DNA of 64,000 nucleotides from Postechiella marina (GTDB lineage: Bacteria > Bacteroidota > Bacteroidia > Flavobacteriales > Flavobacteriaceae). Position numbers and translations under genes: made by a program. The DNA is taken from the NCBI RefSeq assembly GCF_039538365.1, contig NZ_BAABCA010000001.1:62001-126000 (forward strand), read 5' to 3'. Positions 51,801-60,264 of this stretch are shown in pieces. Below the pieces are notes generated by a model. That model made no database searches and had not been told where the DNA came from. It saw only the letters and a list, made by a program, of their open reading frames with translations. Position 1 is the first letter of the stretch; each line of letters starts with the position of its first letter.

Positions 51801-54166
51801 TTAACTAACACCATTCTACTTTGGCTGTCTTTTACAAAAACGGGATCGCCAATATTATTTATTATGTTTTCAAGGTATTTTTCACTTTCTTTAAGTTGCT
51901 CTTCGGCTTCTTTACGTTGGGTAATATCTAAGCAAATGCCTATGTAGCCATATAATTCATTTTTAGCATTGATGTTTCCAACTGCTTTTACCGACATCCA
52001 CTTAATTTGTCCAGTTTTATTTAAAAATCTAAATTCTGCATAAAATTCATCGCCAGAGGGTACTACTTGCATCCAAGAATTTAAAACTCTATTTCTGTCT
52101 TCTGGGTGTATAGCTTCTGCCCAGCCAAAGCCCATAGCATCTTTAAACGACATGTCTGCATATTCTACCCATTGTTCGTTTACATAATTGCAAGTGCCAT
52201 CTATTTGCATTTTAAAAATTCCAACTGGCGCATTAGATGTTAGTTCTCTAAAAAGGAGTTCGCTATTTATTAATTTTTCTTCGGCATTTTTTCTTTCGGT
52301 GGTTTCTAATGCCATGCCAATATAACCGTATAAGTTATTTTGGGCATCGTAAGTGCCAACCGTTTTTACAGAAACCCAAGTAACATGGTTGTCTTTATGT
52401 AAAAATCTAAATTCGGTTTCTAATTCATTTTCATCAGCCAGCATGTATTCTTGCCACTCTTCAATTATTCTTTTTTCGTCATCAGGATGTAATGCTTTAG
52501 ACCAACCCGTACCCATTGCTTCTTCGTAAGTTAAGCCTGCATACTTGAGCCATTGTGCGTTTACATAATTGCAATTACCTTGTGCGTCGGTTTGAAAAAT
52601 TGCAGCAGGTGCTTTAGATGTTAATCGCTTAAATAATTTTTCGCTTTTTATTAATTTATCTTCGGCTTTTTTACGTTCTGTAATATCTGTTGCGACAATA
52701 CCAAGGGCTATAGGTTTTTTTATAGAAGCATCTTTTATTAAAAAACCAGACATTTCTATAGGAATTAATTTTTTTGTTTTAGAGTGCTTAAAATTAACTT
52801 CGCCATTCCACTTACCCGTTTTAAAAATAGTAGGAATGTGTTCTTTTTCTATAGTTGTTTTGTAATTTTCTGGGAAAACATCTTTTATAGATTGTGGTAA
52901 AATGTCTTTTGGTTCAAGCCCAATTAGTTTTTTTCCATTTGAGTTTAAGTAAAGTGGTTTACCTTCTAAAGTAGATAAGCCTATAAAGCTATCGCTTGTT
53001 TCTATTAAAGATAAAAGCATTTGGTTATTAAGGTCTGCTTTTTTCTTTTCTGTTATATCTGTAAAATATATTGTTATTCCGTCTAGAGTGGGGTAAACCC
53101 TATTTTCAAACCACTTATCTAGAGGTTCGTAATACTCTTCAAAATATTGCATTTTTTGTGTTTCTGCAGCTTTGTAGTATGCGTTGTAAAAAGTAGAGCC
53201 TACACCTTCAGGAAATTCTTTCCAAATATGTTTTCCTATTAAGCTACTAGCAGGTCTGCCAATAAAATCGGCAGCTTTTTTATTTAAATAGGTGTAACGC
53301 CAATTGGTGTCAAGGTTTATAAAGCCATCACTAATATTGTCTAAAGTTGTTTCTAATTTGAAAGCAAATTTTTGTTCAATTTCGTCTTTTTCAATTTTAA
53401 GAGCAGCATATCTTTTTCTGTATTTTATAAAAGAGAAAAGACCTTGATTTTTATTCTCTATAAAAGGAGTTGTTGTGTTTTTTTTATCAAAATATTTTAA
53501 ATAAAAATATAAGATAACAGAGAATATTAGGGCAGAAATTGATTTGCCTATAAGATGGCTTATTAATGATTTAGCAAAAGTTGGTGATCCATAGAATAAA
53601 ACTAGGTTATATATTAGGGCATCAAAAATTAGAATAGAAAAGAGAGAAATAAAGAGAGTTAAAAAAAAAGGGAGTTTATTTACTTTTTCTACTAGGTACT
53701 GAAAAATAATGGCCAGTAAAACAAAATCTAATATTAATATTAGTGTGCCACTTAAAAAGTATTTGGTATTTACTTTAACTAGGTTAACACTGTAATCTGG
53801 TATGTTGTTTATTTGTATGTCAATTATTTGCTGTATGTATGTTATCTCGAATATTAAAGTCATTATTATATTAGAAATAATAATACCAAACAGTAGAGTT
53901 CTCGAGCTAGCAGCTCCTTCTCTTATGTAAATTAATAAGGTAGCAAATAAAACAGCGCTGAATAAAATAATAGAATTGGGATAAATGGTGTAATCATTAA
54001 AAACAGGTAGGTTAAACGACCTTTCTAAGTTGGCTTGTAGATATTGTATGGCGCCTAAAAGAATGTATAATGGAGCTAAGCCTATTTTATTTCTAAATTT
54101 AAATAAAAGAAGAATACATGAAGCTATAAGTAAAAACTCAGCAATTATGGTTATATATATATTCAT
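48830..54166 (-). CDS. Ten-PAS membrane histidine kinase
   Basis: 1778 residues. The first ~225 form about six to eight helices with QYLQANLERSF, LFSAVLFATLLIYIREGA; this recalls the VUT/YhhQ-type membrane domain used as a sensor in some kinases, by inference only. Ten PAS domains follow, each ending in DIT-E-R/Q-K. They look duplicated: PAS 3, 4 and 7 share NYVN-x-x-W and GW-x-x-A, PAS 5 and 8 share NNIGDP-x-FVKD. The kinase core has SHELRTPMNSIIGF and NLLSNAIKFS, GTGLGLAIS. It heads a run of receiver and giant activator genes. Confidence 0.92.
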   Translation of the reverse strand: MNIYITIIAEFLLIASCILLLFKFRNKIGLAPLYILLGAIQYLQANLERSFNLPVFNDYTIYPNSIILFSAVLFATLLIYIREGAASSRTLLFGIIISNIIMTLIFEITYIQQIIDIQINNIPDYSVNLVKVNTKYFLSGTLILILDFVLLAIIFQYLVEKVNKLPFFLTLFISLFSILIFDALIYNLVLFYGSPTFAKSLISHLIGKSISALIFSVILYFYLKYFDKKNTTTPFIENKNQGLFSFIKYRKRYAALKIEKDEIEQKFAFKLETTLDNISDGFINLDTNWRYTYLNKKAADFIGRPASSLIGKHIWKEFPEGVGSTFYNAYYKAAETQKMQYFEEYYEPLDKWFENRVYPTLDGITIYFTDITEKKKADLNNQMLLSLIETSDSFIGLSTLEGKPLYLNSNGKKLIGLEPKDILPQSIKDVFPENYKTTIEKEHIPTIFKTGKWNGEVNFKHSKTKKLIPIEMSGFLIKDASIKKPIALGIVATDITERKKAEDKLIKSEKLFKRLTSKAPAAIFQTDAQGNCNYVNAQWLKYAGLTYEEAMGTGWSKALHPDDEKRIIEEWQEYMLADENELETEFRFLHKDNHVTWVSVKTVGTYDAQNNLYGYIGMALETTERKNAEEKLINSELLFRELTSNAPVGIFKMQIDGTCNYVNEQWVEYADMSFKDAMGFGWAEAIHPEDRNRVLNSWMQVVPSGDEFYAEFRFLNKTGQIKWMSVKAVGNINAKNELYGYIGICLDITQRKEAEEQLKESEKYLENIINNIGDPVFVKDSQSRMVLVNDALCSIFNSTRAEILGKTLAENVPPEERERFLNDDRQIINSGIETVNEETVCLNKIDTITISTKKTRFIDSTGNKFIIGVIRDITERKKSEIKMAEMQRKVESAIRIGKIGYWSWNILKDKVFWSDLIYELYDVDKSTDLKYSTVLSTVHPEDQSFHKRLVKDRITNKSTDSFEYRVLRRDNTIRYVRAQMEVIDDEFGNAIEFQGTVIDITEKKLAELNLIDSEKLFKRLTSSAPVAIFQADTEGACNYVNKEWIKYTGRTFEESMDFGWAEAIIPEDKEKTLKEWLHFVFNKEEEDIEILFRSLHKNGSVSWLSNKAIKTYDANNNFNGIIGMTIDVTNQKKAAEAEINNKKYLNNILNNIGDPIFVKDDQSKLLIANDAFCKIFNLNRLDIIGKNLDKTINPKEQEHFLKIDKQVLSTGIENINEETLTLNGKTPLIFSTKKTRFIDSEGNKLLIGVIRDITEQKQVSEEIRRAHQRLTTHLNNSPVAIIEWDENLIIRNWSSQAENIFGWEVQEVIGKKFKDINLVYKEDARQTIKVCSELIQGVVNSNKSINRNNTKSKKLIYCEWHNSVLRNKDGEIDTIFSLVQDITERTEYEKNLKESEDKLSKIFQSNIIGFSIINSNQVRVDVNETMAKMLETTREHLIGKSFDDAQIEIHDEAYYEQKNRILGKLLKNGYLSNETVHRTLVSGKRLSLLVSVEPLEIAGETHALFAVIDISDKVKVELELENYRSNLEKLVKLRTSELEKEKQKAQSADLMKSAFLATMSHELRTPMNSIIGFTSILLKEFAGPLNNEQKKQLNMVKTSGNHLLGLINDILDISKIEAGKLKVSLYPFNYITTLQKTLDFILPQASKKGLSITSEIREIKLILNSDERRVEQVLLNLLSNAIKFSNKGNIHINVFRKDNFVITQVIDQGIGISKEDLANLFKPFIQIESGLSRSHEGTGLGLAISKNLIEKLGGSISVESTKGKGSNFTFKLPIKLTS

Positions 54167-54448
54167 GTATAAAGTATACTGTTAATAATTTATAGGTATT
54201 TAAAAAAATAAACTTGTAAAAACTAAATTTAGCATTTATAAAGCAAAACATGAAACTTTTTTTATTTAAAAACTTTTTATTCTATGAATAAATTAAAGGT
54301 GTAAAAGGCTTTAATTGGATGAAATAAATATAGGCAACTTGGTTATGTATACTATATTTTGTAATTACTAAAACACGTTACAAATATTAAATTTTTAGAG
54401 TTATAAAATTTAATGTTTGGAAGAGAAGAGAGTAAGTGTAAATAGGTT

Positions 54449-54940
54449 TTATATTAAAATTATTGAGTCGATTAAAAGTTTAAAGGTCTCGTTTTTTTTA
54501 TTGCCTATTAAAAAAGCAATTTCTTCGATGTTGGTTTTGTTGTAGTTAGGAATATTTACTTTGCGACCTCGAAATTTTGGATGCATTTCTGATAAATTAA
54601 AACAGATGGTTTGCCATTTATTTGATGTATTAAAATAAGCGATATAAGAGTGTCGATCTGATGATTTATGCTTTATTCTAAATTGATAGGTTTTTCCATC
54701 TCCTTTAACTTTTAAAATGATTTTACTGTGTTGCTCAGTGTTTAATGTATTGAAGCTGTATTTTAAAGAAGAGAAGCCTCCGTTGTTTTGTAATGAAATA
54801 TGACCTTTGTAAACACCATGTCCTTCTTCGTTTAAGTAGAAGATTCCAGTCGATACGCCTCCCATAACACCATCGTTAATGGTTTTCCAGTTCTTGATGT
54901 TGCTTGTTTTATTAAATTTAAAAAGAGTAACTGTTTGCAT
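54449..54940 (-). CDS. CIA30-family protein
   Basis: 163 residues with the CIA30/NDUFAF1-like pattern: WKTINDGVMGGVSTG, GHISLQNNGGFSSLKY, and YQFRIKHKS with WQTICFNLSEM. In mitochondria the family helps complex I assembly, but bacterial members are uncharacterised and often lie near flavoproteins. Here it closes the photolyase island, 53 nt after the neighbouring gene. Confidence 0.85.
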   Translation of the reverse strand: MQTVTLFKFNKTSNIKNWKTINDGVMGGVSTGIFYLNEEGHGVYKGHISLQNNGGFSSLKYSFNTLNTEQHSKIILKVKGDGKTYQFRIKHKSSDRHSYIAYFNTSNKWQTICFNLSEMHPKFRGRKVNIPNYNKTNIEEIAFLIGNKKNETFKLLIDSIILI

Positions 54941-54992
54941 CGATATTGTTGTGTTTGGATTGTTAAATAAAAAAATATAGACTGTTTATGGG

Positions 54993-55418
54993 TTAACCAT
55001 TGTAATAATCTAAGTTTAAAAATTCGTTTTTTAGGTCTGTCATCTTGCTAATAAAGTTTTTATTGTCGTGATAATTTTTGTTTTTTATAAATTTTATAAA
55101 ATGTCCGTTAGAGTGAATGCTTAAAGTTTTAGTGTTATAAATTACTAAGCGGTAGTAGGGTATCACCCAAGAATAGCAGTTTAATTTATTAGTAAAATGA
55201 ATAATAATGCCTTTTGGTCGCAATTCTATATTAGAATAATTAATATCAGAGTTTATTGTGTTTTTCGGTTTTAATTTAGGGCTTAATTCTGCAATAATAA
55301 ATCTACCAGAACCAACACCTTTAATCTTAATTTTTTCGAATAAAGAAAATGGTTTTCCAAGTATGTTTGTACTTTGTTTAAAGTATGCTTTGTTTATATG
55401 GCTTGTGTTAAATATCAT
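54993..55418 (-). CDS. Uncharacterised protein of the photolyase island
   Basis: 141 residues without signal or membrane segment, no motif recognised. SWVIPYYRLVIYN and the strand-rich centre suggest a small PH-like or beta-barrel fold, which is only a guess. It overlaps the photolyase gene by 4 nt (ATGA), so it is translated together with it. Function unknown. Confidence 0.6.
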   Translation of the reverse strand: MIFNTSHINKAYFKQSTNILGKPFSLFEKIKIKGVGSGRFIIAELSPKLKPKNTINSDINYSNIELRPKGIIIHFTNKLNCYSWVIPYYRLVIYNTKTLSIHSNGHFIKFIKNKNYHDNKNFISKMTDLKNEFLNLDYYNG

Positions 55419-56908
55419 ATTTGTTGATTTAAGGAAAATAAATAAGCTTCTCCGTTTTCTAAATGTTTTTTTTGCTTAGTTGTAGGCATTTTGTCATACA
55501 TTCTTACCAGCATTCCTAGTCTAGGGTTAGACAAAAAGAAATCGCGGTGGGTGTGCATAAAGCGCCAAAAAAGCCCATCCCAGGTGTCTTGCCATGGCCC
55601 TTTTTTGTAATTGCTCATTTTTATTAGGTAATTACTACTGCTTATATAGGGTTTTGTTGCGATTAATCCACCATCTGCAAATTGACTCATACCGTAAATA
55701 TTGGTTACCATTACCCAATCATATGCATCAATAAAAAGTTCCATAAACCATTTGTATACTTCGTCTGGATCAAACTCGCATAGCAACATAAAATTACCTA
55801 AAACCATTAACCGTTCTATATGGTGGCAATAACCTGTTTGTAATACTTTTTTTATAGTTTGATCTATAGGTGGTATTCCTGTAGTTGCATTGTAAAAGGA
55901 TGCTGGTATTTTCTTTTTAAAGTTCCAAAAATTAGTGGTGCGTTCTTCGCTTCCTTTGCACAAATAAACACCTCTTATAAACTCTCTCCAACCTATAATT
56001 TGACGCATAAAACCCTCGGTAGAATTAATAGGTATGTTATTTTTTTTTGCATAGTTTAAGCACGTATCAATTATTTGTTTTGGTGTAATTAGCCCGACGT
56101 TAAGCATTGGTGTTAAAACGCTATGATTTAGTATGGAGTTTTCTGCAACTATAGCATCTTCATATACGCCAAATTCCATAAAGCGTTGATTAAAAAAGTC
56201 ATTTAACCAGTGCTTTGTTGTTTCAAAATTTGTTGGATACAAAGGGTATTCACTAAGGTTGCCAAGGTGGTTGGAGAAATGTTTAGAAACATAGGTTTTT
56301 GCCTCAATGTAGTAATCATCTATATCTGGAAATTGTATTGGTGGTGGTGTTTTTTTAGCAGGATATTTTTTTCTGTTCTCTGTGTCAAAAGTCCATTTTC
56401 CACCATTAGGTTTTCCATTGTCATCTATAAGTATATTTAACTTTTTACGCTGCTCTTTGTAAAAAGTGGTTTGGTAGTATTTCTTTTTATCAGCTTTAAA
56501 AAATGAACTTAGTTCTTCTTTAGTGTTTAAGAATAGAGGAGAATTATATTTAGTTGATGTTATTTGGTTTTTTAATAAGTTCTTGTTAAGTCTTTTTTCT
56601 AGCCAATTATCTGTAGGATCTATATAATTGATATGTGAAATACCTTTTTGTTTTAATTCTGGAATAAGTATCCTAATGTCACAAATTTTCTGGGTGGCTT
56701 CAATATAGATTACTTTAAGTTTTTTATCTTTTTTAAGAAAATCGGCATAGCGTTTCATAGTTGCTCTATGGAATGCTATTTTTTGTTTATGAAACAAATA
56801 TTGTTTGAAGAATAAATACGATTCTATAATATAAAAAGTGTTTTTATTCTCAAAAAGTGGCGACTCTTGAAATAGTTGATGTGGAAATATAATGTTTATA
56901 CCTTTCAT
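55415..56908 (-). CDS. Cryptochrome/photolyase of the FeS-BCP type, cluster cysteines missing
   Basis: 497 residues aligned by eye to bacterial (6-4) photolyases (PhrB type): N-terminal antenna fold (IIFPHQLFQ, HRATMKRYADFL), and the FAD domain with MRQIIGWREFIRGVYL, HHIERLMVLGNF and YGMSQFADGGLIATKPYISSS. PhrB holds a [4Fe-4S] cluster with Cys in the segment after ISSS-x-Y-x-x-x-MS; here that segment (about 431-450, MSNYKKGPWQDTWDGLFW) has none. The protein probably repairs UV lesions or senses light with FAD alone. Its ATG overlaps the DUF2256 stop (ATGA). Confidence 0.88.
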   Translation of the reverse strand: MKGINIIFPHQLFQESPLFENKNTFYIIESYLFFKQYLFHKQKIAFHRATMKRYADFLKKDKKLKVIYIEATQKICDIRILIPELKQKGISHINYIDPTDNWLEKRLNKNLLKNQITSTKYNSPLFLNTKEELSSFFKADKKKYYQTTFYKEQRKKLNILIDDNGKPNGGKWTFDTENRKKYPAKKTPPPIQFPDIDDYYIEAKTYVSKHFSNHLGNLSEYPLYPTNFETTKHWLNDFFNQRFMEFGVYEDAIVAENSILNHSVLTPMLNVGLITPKQIIDTCLNYAKKNNIPINSTEGFMRQIIGWREFIRGVYLCKGSEERTTNFWNFKKKIPASFYNATTGIPPIDQTIKKVLQTGYCHHIERLMVLGNFMLLCEFDPDEVYKWFMELFIDAYDWVMVTNIYGMSQFADGGLIATKPYISSSNYLIKMSNYKKGPWQDTWDGLFWRFMHTHRDFFLSNPRLGMLVRMYDKMPTTKQKKHLENGEAYLFSLNQQI

Positions 56909-57033
56909 TTTTCGTTTCTACAGCGTTTGCTACAATATTTAACGTCTTCCCAGTTTTCCTTCCATTTTTTTCGCCAAGTAAAAGGACGTTTACAAATAGT
57001 GCATATTTTTTGGGGCAAATGTTGTTTTTTCAT
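56905..57033 (-). CDS. DUF2256 zinc-ribbon protein
   Basis: A 42-residue protein: KICTICKRPFTWRKKW, then YCSKRC before the end. The two Cys-x-x-Cys/Cys-x-x-x-Cys pairs form a small zinc-ribbon and the RPFTWRKKW core defines DUF2256, a family often next to photolyase genes. Start overlaps nothing upstream (2 nt to flavin reductase) and the stop overlaps the photolyase start by 4 nt. Function unknown. Confidence 0.88.
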   Translation of the reverse strand: MKKQHLPQKICTICKRPFTWRKKWKENWEDVKYCSKRCRNEK

Positions 57034-57035
57034 AA

Positions 57036-57662
57036 TTAAAAATTGGGCACTTCATTCACTCTAACGTAGGGGTGTTTTTCTATTTTATTTAAAGCGTAGT
57101 AGCTGTTTAATCCCGATATACCTACGCTGTTTGTGGCTTCTAAATCAATATCGTTATTCACCATTGCAGTGTCTGGAATTACTAGGTGTTCTATTTCACC
57201 TATTACCAAAACGGTTCCGTTAATTTTAATATCAATAGCTTCTTTAAACAGCATACCCATTTTAAAAGTGCTTTCTTTTACAAATGGAGCTTGAAAATTG
57301 TTGTAATAGTCTTCGGTTAAACCGCAGCGTTTAAATTCAGAAATTTCAGCATTGAACTTTGCAGATGTGTAATGAGCATTTTTTATAAATTCTGGATGAA
57401 TATGGTTAATCGTGTATTTTCCAGTTTCTTTAATGTTGTTAAACGTGTGTCCAACCTCTTTAGTTCTTGGTCTAGAAATAAAACCTATTAATGCAGGGTT
57501 ACTTCCTAAGTGTACTACAGAACTAAATATGGCTAAATTAGTTTTACCTTGGTTGTTAATTGTACCTATTAAATTTGCAGGTTTAACGCCTGTAACAGAA
57601 TTAATTATTTTTAATCGTGTAATTCGGTCTAGTTTTTTTATGTCTGCTTTAGTGTAAATCAT
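57036..57662 (-). CDS. Flavin reductase-like protein
   Basis: 208 residues with the split-barrel FMN-binding fold of flavin reductases/flavoredoxins (LIGTINNQGKTNLAIFSSVVHLGSNPALIGF, then RPRTKEVGHTFNNIKETG). It may supply reduced flavin or bind flavin itself. It overlaps the second photolyase gene by 14 nt, and such proteins recur beside photolyases in Flavobacteriaceae, pointing to a joint role in light/flavin chemistry. Confidence 0.87.
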   Translation of the reverse strand: MIYTKADIKKLDRITRLKIINSVTGVKPANLIGTINNQGKTNLAIFSSVVHLGSNPALIGFISRPRTKEVGHTFNNIKETGKYTINHIHPEFIKNAHYTSAKFNAEISEFKRCGLTEDYYNNFQAPFVKESTFKMGMLFKEAIDIKINGTVLVIGEIEHLVIPDTAMVNNDIDLEATNSVGISGLNSYYALNKIEKHPYVRVNEVPNF

Positions 57663-59121
57663 TTTGTGTTCTGTTAATGTGAGTGTTAAGTATGTGCTTC
57701 TTTTCTTTTTGTACCGATGGATGTTTTTTATGCCCCCAAATTTTATCTCTAGCTAGTTTTGAACTTGCTTGCAAGTTTACAATGGGTAAAGGGTAATTGG
57801 TATCTGTGTTAATATTGTAAAATATTTTTTCCATTGCAGTCATTTTCCACGGTTCGTGAATGTAAGCTGTTGGGATATTAGCAAGTTCTGGAACCCATTT
57901 TTTTATAAACACACCATTTGGGTCGTGCTCCTTAGAGTTTTTAACAGGGTTGTATAAGCGTACCGTATTAATGCCTGTTGTACCTGCTTGCATTTGAAAC
58001 TGGGGGTAGTGAATTCCTGGTTCGTAGTCTAAAAAATGTTTAGCCAAATAGTAGGCGCCATCTCTCCAATCTTGGTCGAGGTTAAGGGTAAAAAAAGAAA
58101 CCACCATGGCACGCATTCTAAAGTTAATCCAGCCAGTTTGTTTAACAGCGCGCATACAAGCATCAATTAAAGGATAGCCGGTTTTGCCTGTTTCCCAAGC
58201 TGTAATAAAAGCACTGTTTTTTCTATGTGATAGTAGTTCGTACCCCTTATTAATGCAATGTGTTTCGTAACTACATTCTACTTCAAATTTCTGAATAAAA
58301 TGGCAATGCCAGTGCAATCTTGTAAGCATGGCAGAAAAGGCATTACTGTTTTTTGTGCCATTTGGATGTGTACCAATAAATTGAAAAGCTTGTTTTACGC
58401 TTATATTTCCCCATGCTAAATAAGGAGATAATCTGCTACAAGATATTCTACTCTCTGTAGGTTTCGAAATGTGCTTTTGATAGTTAAAACCTCTATTGTT
58501 AGCAAATGATTTTAAATAATGCCAAGCATTTTTTTCGCCAGCTGGCTGATATTGTTTTGGATATAATTGAAGCTTTTCTTCTAATTTTTTTGGAATTAAA
58601 AAATCATGTTTAAGCTCTGCTTGTTTGGAAACCGAATACTTGTTTTTAATAACAGGTGTGTGCATTGTTGTATGCCATTTTTTATTCCAGGCTTCTCTGT
58701 TTTTAATGCCTCGTAAAATACCGTCGCGTTGCAACTCTAGCCAAGTTATAGTTTGTTTTTTGCAAAATAATTTTACTTGTTTATCGCGTTGCCATGTTGT
58801 TTTTGTTCCGCTTTCTTGGTAGCTAAAAAGAGTTTTTATTTCAAAATTTTCTTGAAGATATTTAAACACTTCAATAGCTTCTGCGTAAAATACATCAACT
58901 TTTCTATTAAAAGGAGCTAAAGTGTTGTTTAAGGCAGTAATAGAATGATATATAAATTGTAAATGTCTGGTACTAGTATCTGGGTATTTAATAAGACTAG
59001 GTTCAAATAAATATATAATAAGGTAAGGTATAGCGTCTTTTTCTGCCTTAAAAAAAGGCTCGTGGTCTTGCGAGCGTATATCGCGCTTTATCCAAACAAT
59101 ATTTAAAGGTGTTTTTTTCAA
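57649..59121 (-). CDS. DNA photolyase/cryptochrome (FAD-binding)
   Basis: 490 residues. N-terminal Rossmann antenna domain (NIVWIKRDIRSQDHEPF) and a FAD domain with SRLSPYLAWGNISVKQAF, TRLHWHCHF, YPLIDACMRAVKQTGWINFRMRAM (flavin/DNA contacts) and HYPQFQMQAGTTGINTVRLYNPVK. It is a typical deoxyribodipyrimidine photolyase/cryptochrome of Bacteroidota; CPD repair is likely but not proven. The start is a TTG overlapping the upstream TGA stop (TTGA). Confidence 0.9.
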   Translation of the reverse strand: MKKTPLNIVWIKRDIRSQDHEPFFKAEKDAIPYLIIYLFEPSLIKYPDTSTRHLQFIYHSITALNNTLAPFNRKVDVFYAEAIEVFKYLQENFEIKTLFSYQESGTKTTWQRDKQVKLFCKKQTITWLELQRDGILRGIKNREAWNKKWHTTMHTPVIKNKYSVSKQAELKHDFLIPKKLEEKLQLYPKQYQPAGEKNAWHYLKSFANNRGFNYQKHISKPTESRISCSRLSPYLAWGNISVKQAFQFIGTHPNGTKNSNAFSAMLTRLHWHCHFIQKFEVECSYETHCINKGYELLSHRKNSAFITAWETGKTGYPLIDACMRAVKQTGWINFRMRAMVVSFFTLNLDQDWRDGAYYLAKHFLDYEPGIHYPQFQMQAGTTGINTVRLYNPVKNSKEHDPNGVFIKKWVPELANIPTAYIHEPWKMTAMEKIFYNINTDTNYPLPIVNLQASSKLARDKIWGHKKHPSVQKEKKHILNTHINRTQNDLH

Positions 59122-59270
59122 AAGTCAAGTTCTTTTTTACATTTTTTCCAGAACGAGAAGAAGGATGGGTAGTAGCCTTTTACATTAAACATCCAATCTC
59201 TAGGAGTTTCTGTGCCTTTGTAATGGTTGTTTAAAGTTTTTTTTAACAATGTTTTATAGTTGTAATGCAT
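59118..59270 (-). CDS. Small uncharacterised protein (50 residues) upstream of photolyase
   Basis: ATG at 59270 to TGA at 59118 encodes 50 residues, Lys/Tyr/Phe-rich, with TPRDWMFNVKGYYPSFF as the most distinctive part. The stop overlaps the TTG start of the photolyase (TTGA), as with other gene pairs in this island, which supports it as a real gene. No family recognised. Confidence 0.5.
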   Translation of the reverse strand: MHYNYKTLLKKTLNNHYKGTETPRDWMFNVKGYYPSFFSFWKKCKKELDF

Positions 59271-59300
59271 AGTTAATGGCTTTTTATGTACTTATTTGTG

Positions 59301-59555
59301 TCAATAATCTCTCCAAGTCAATTCTTGAATAAATTTTTCAATTTCAGCTTGAGCATGACCACGATTTAAAATTTCAGAAAGAATAAATTTTGTAGAAATA
59401 ATACCTCTAGAAATATAAGGAGATAAGTAGGTTACAGAACCATTAATATAATTTCGAGTAGCTCCATATTTTATTGGGTTTATTTTATTAAGACGTTCAA
59501 TAATTTCTACATAAGTAAGTGGAAATGTTGTGTTATGATTTTTAAACAAATTCAT
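59301..59555 (-). pseudogene. Truncated third photolyase-like (FAD-binding domain) gene
   Basis: 84 codons encode the beginning of a FAD-binding photolyase-like domain: INPIKYGATRNYINGSVTYL, SPYISRGIISTKFILSEIL, FIQELTWRDY. In relatives WRDYFQ is followed by about 200 more residues; here a TGA comes directly after WRDY and the remainder is absent from the following 180 nt. It is either a remnant or, less likely, a domain fragment still made. It abuts the TIGR03643 gene. Confidence 0.75.
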
Positions 59556-59846
59556 TTATCGTTTACTTATTTTATTGCCAGATATTGCTTTTTGTCTAGA
59601 GCATTTAAAGCGTGTAATATCTGGTTTTCTTTTCTTTAAATGTTTAGTGCTTACACCACTATTAACACGTTTTCGCCAACGTTTAAAACTTGAAGTTTTT
59701 AGGTTGTATCGCATAAGTTTAATTACCTCTTTTTCTGGCAAATTAAACTGAAATTTAATGGCTTCAAAAGGTGTTCTATCTTCCCATGCCATTTCTATAA
59801 TGCGGTCTAAATCTCTTTCTGTAAACTGTTTAGTTTCTACCGTCAT
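59556..59846 (-). CDS. TIGR03643-family protein
   Basis: From ATG at 59846 (4 nt after the preceding stop) the protein has 96 residues. RDLDRIIEMAWEDRTPFEAI, PEKEVIKLMRYNLKTSSFKRWRKRVNSG and TKHLKKR are the TIGR03643 signature, a small HTH-like basic protein of unknown function found beside photolyases. A longer start at 59879 would overlap the DUF2452 gene. The C-terminal 25 residues are very basic. Confidence 0.85.
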   Translation of the reverse strand: MTVETKQFTERDLDRIIEMAWEDRTPFEAIKFQFNLPEKEVIKLMRYNLKTSSFKRWRKRVNSGVSTKHLKKRKPDITRFKCSRQKAISGNKISKR

Positions 59847-59850
59847 AGCT

Positions 59851-60252
59851 TTATATTTTTTTCCAAGTTTGGTCTGCATTTAAATAAAAACTACCTAATG
59901 CATTAAAACGACATTGTTCTGGGGCAATAATAGAAAGAAAGTTTTCACCATTATCTCTTTTGTAAAGATGATATACTTCGCCAATAATGGGGGTGAAGGA
60001 AAATTTTGCATCAAAAATAAGTTTGTTGTCTTCAAACTCTTGCATCATTTTTTCATATTCATTTTTAAGCTCTAAATATTTTGCTTTAACCTTGTGGTTT
60101 ATGTTGTTTATACTTCTGTTTTTCCAGGGAGTCGTATCTGTAGTTGTTATAGCTGGAGCTCCCACATTTGTTCCGTAGGGTTTAATAGAGGCATCGTATT
60201 TTTGAGTTTCTGGGTTAAAAACTATTGAGTCTGGTTTTCTTTTATTTCTCAT
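59851..60252 (-). CDS. DUF2452 protein
   Basis: 133 residues: KPDSIVFNPETQKYDASIKPYGTNVGAPAI at the N-terminus and FTPIIGEVYHLYKRDNGENFLSIIAPEQC towards the end define DUF2452. The fold and role are unknown. It is soluble, lies second in the run of minus-strand genes, 12 nt after the Lacal_2735 gene, and is a regular member of such photolyase neighbourhoods. Confidence 0.85.
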   Translation of the reverse strand: MRNKRKPDSIVFNPETQKYDASIKPYGTNVGAPAITTTDTTPWKNRSINNINHKVKAKYLELKNEYEKMMQEFEDNKLIFDAKFSFTPIIGEVYHLYKRDNGENFLSIIAPEQCRFNALGSFYLNADQTWKKI

Positions 60253-60264
60253 AGTTCAAAAAAA

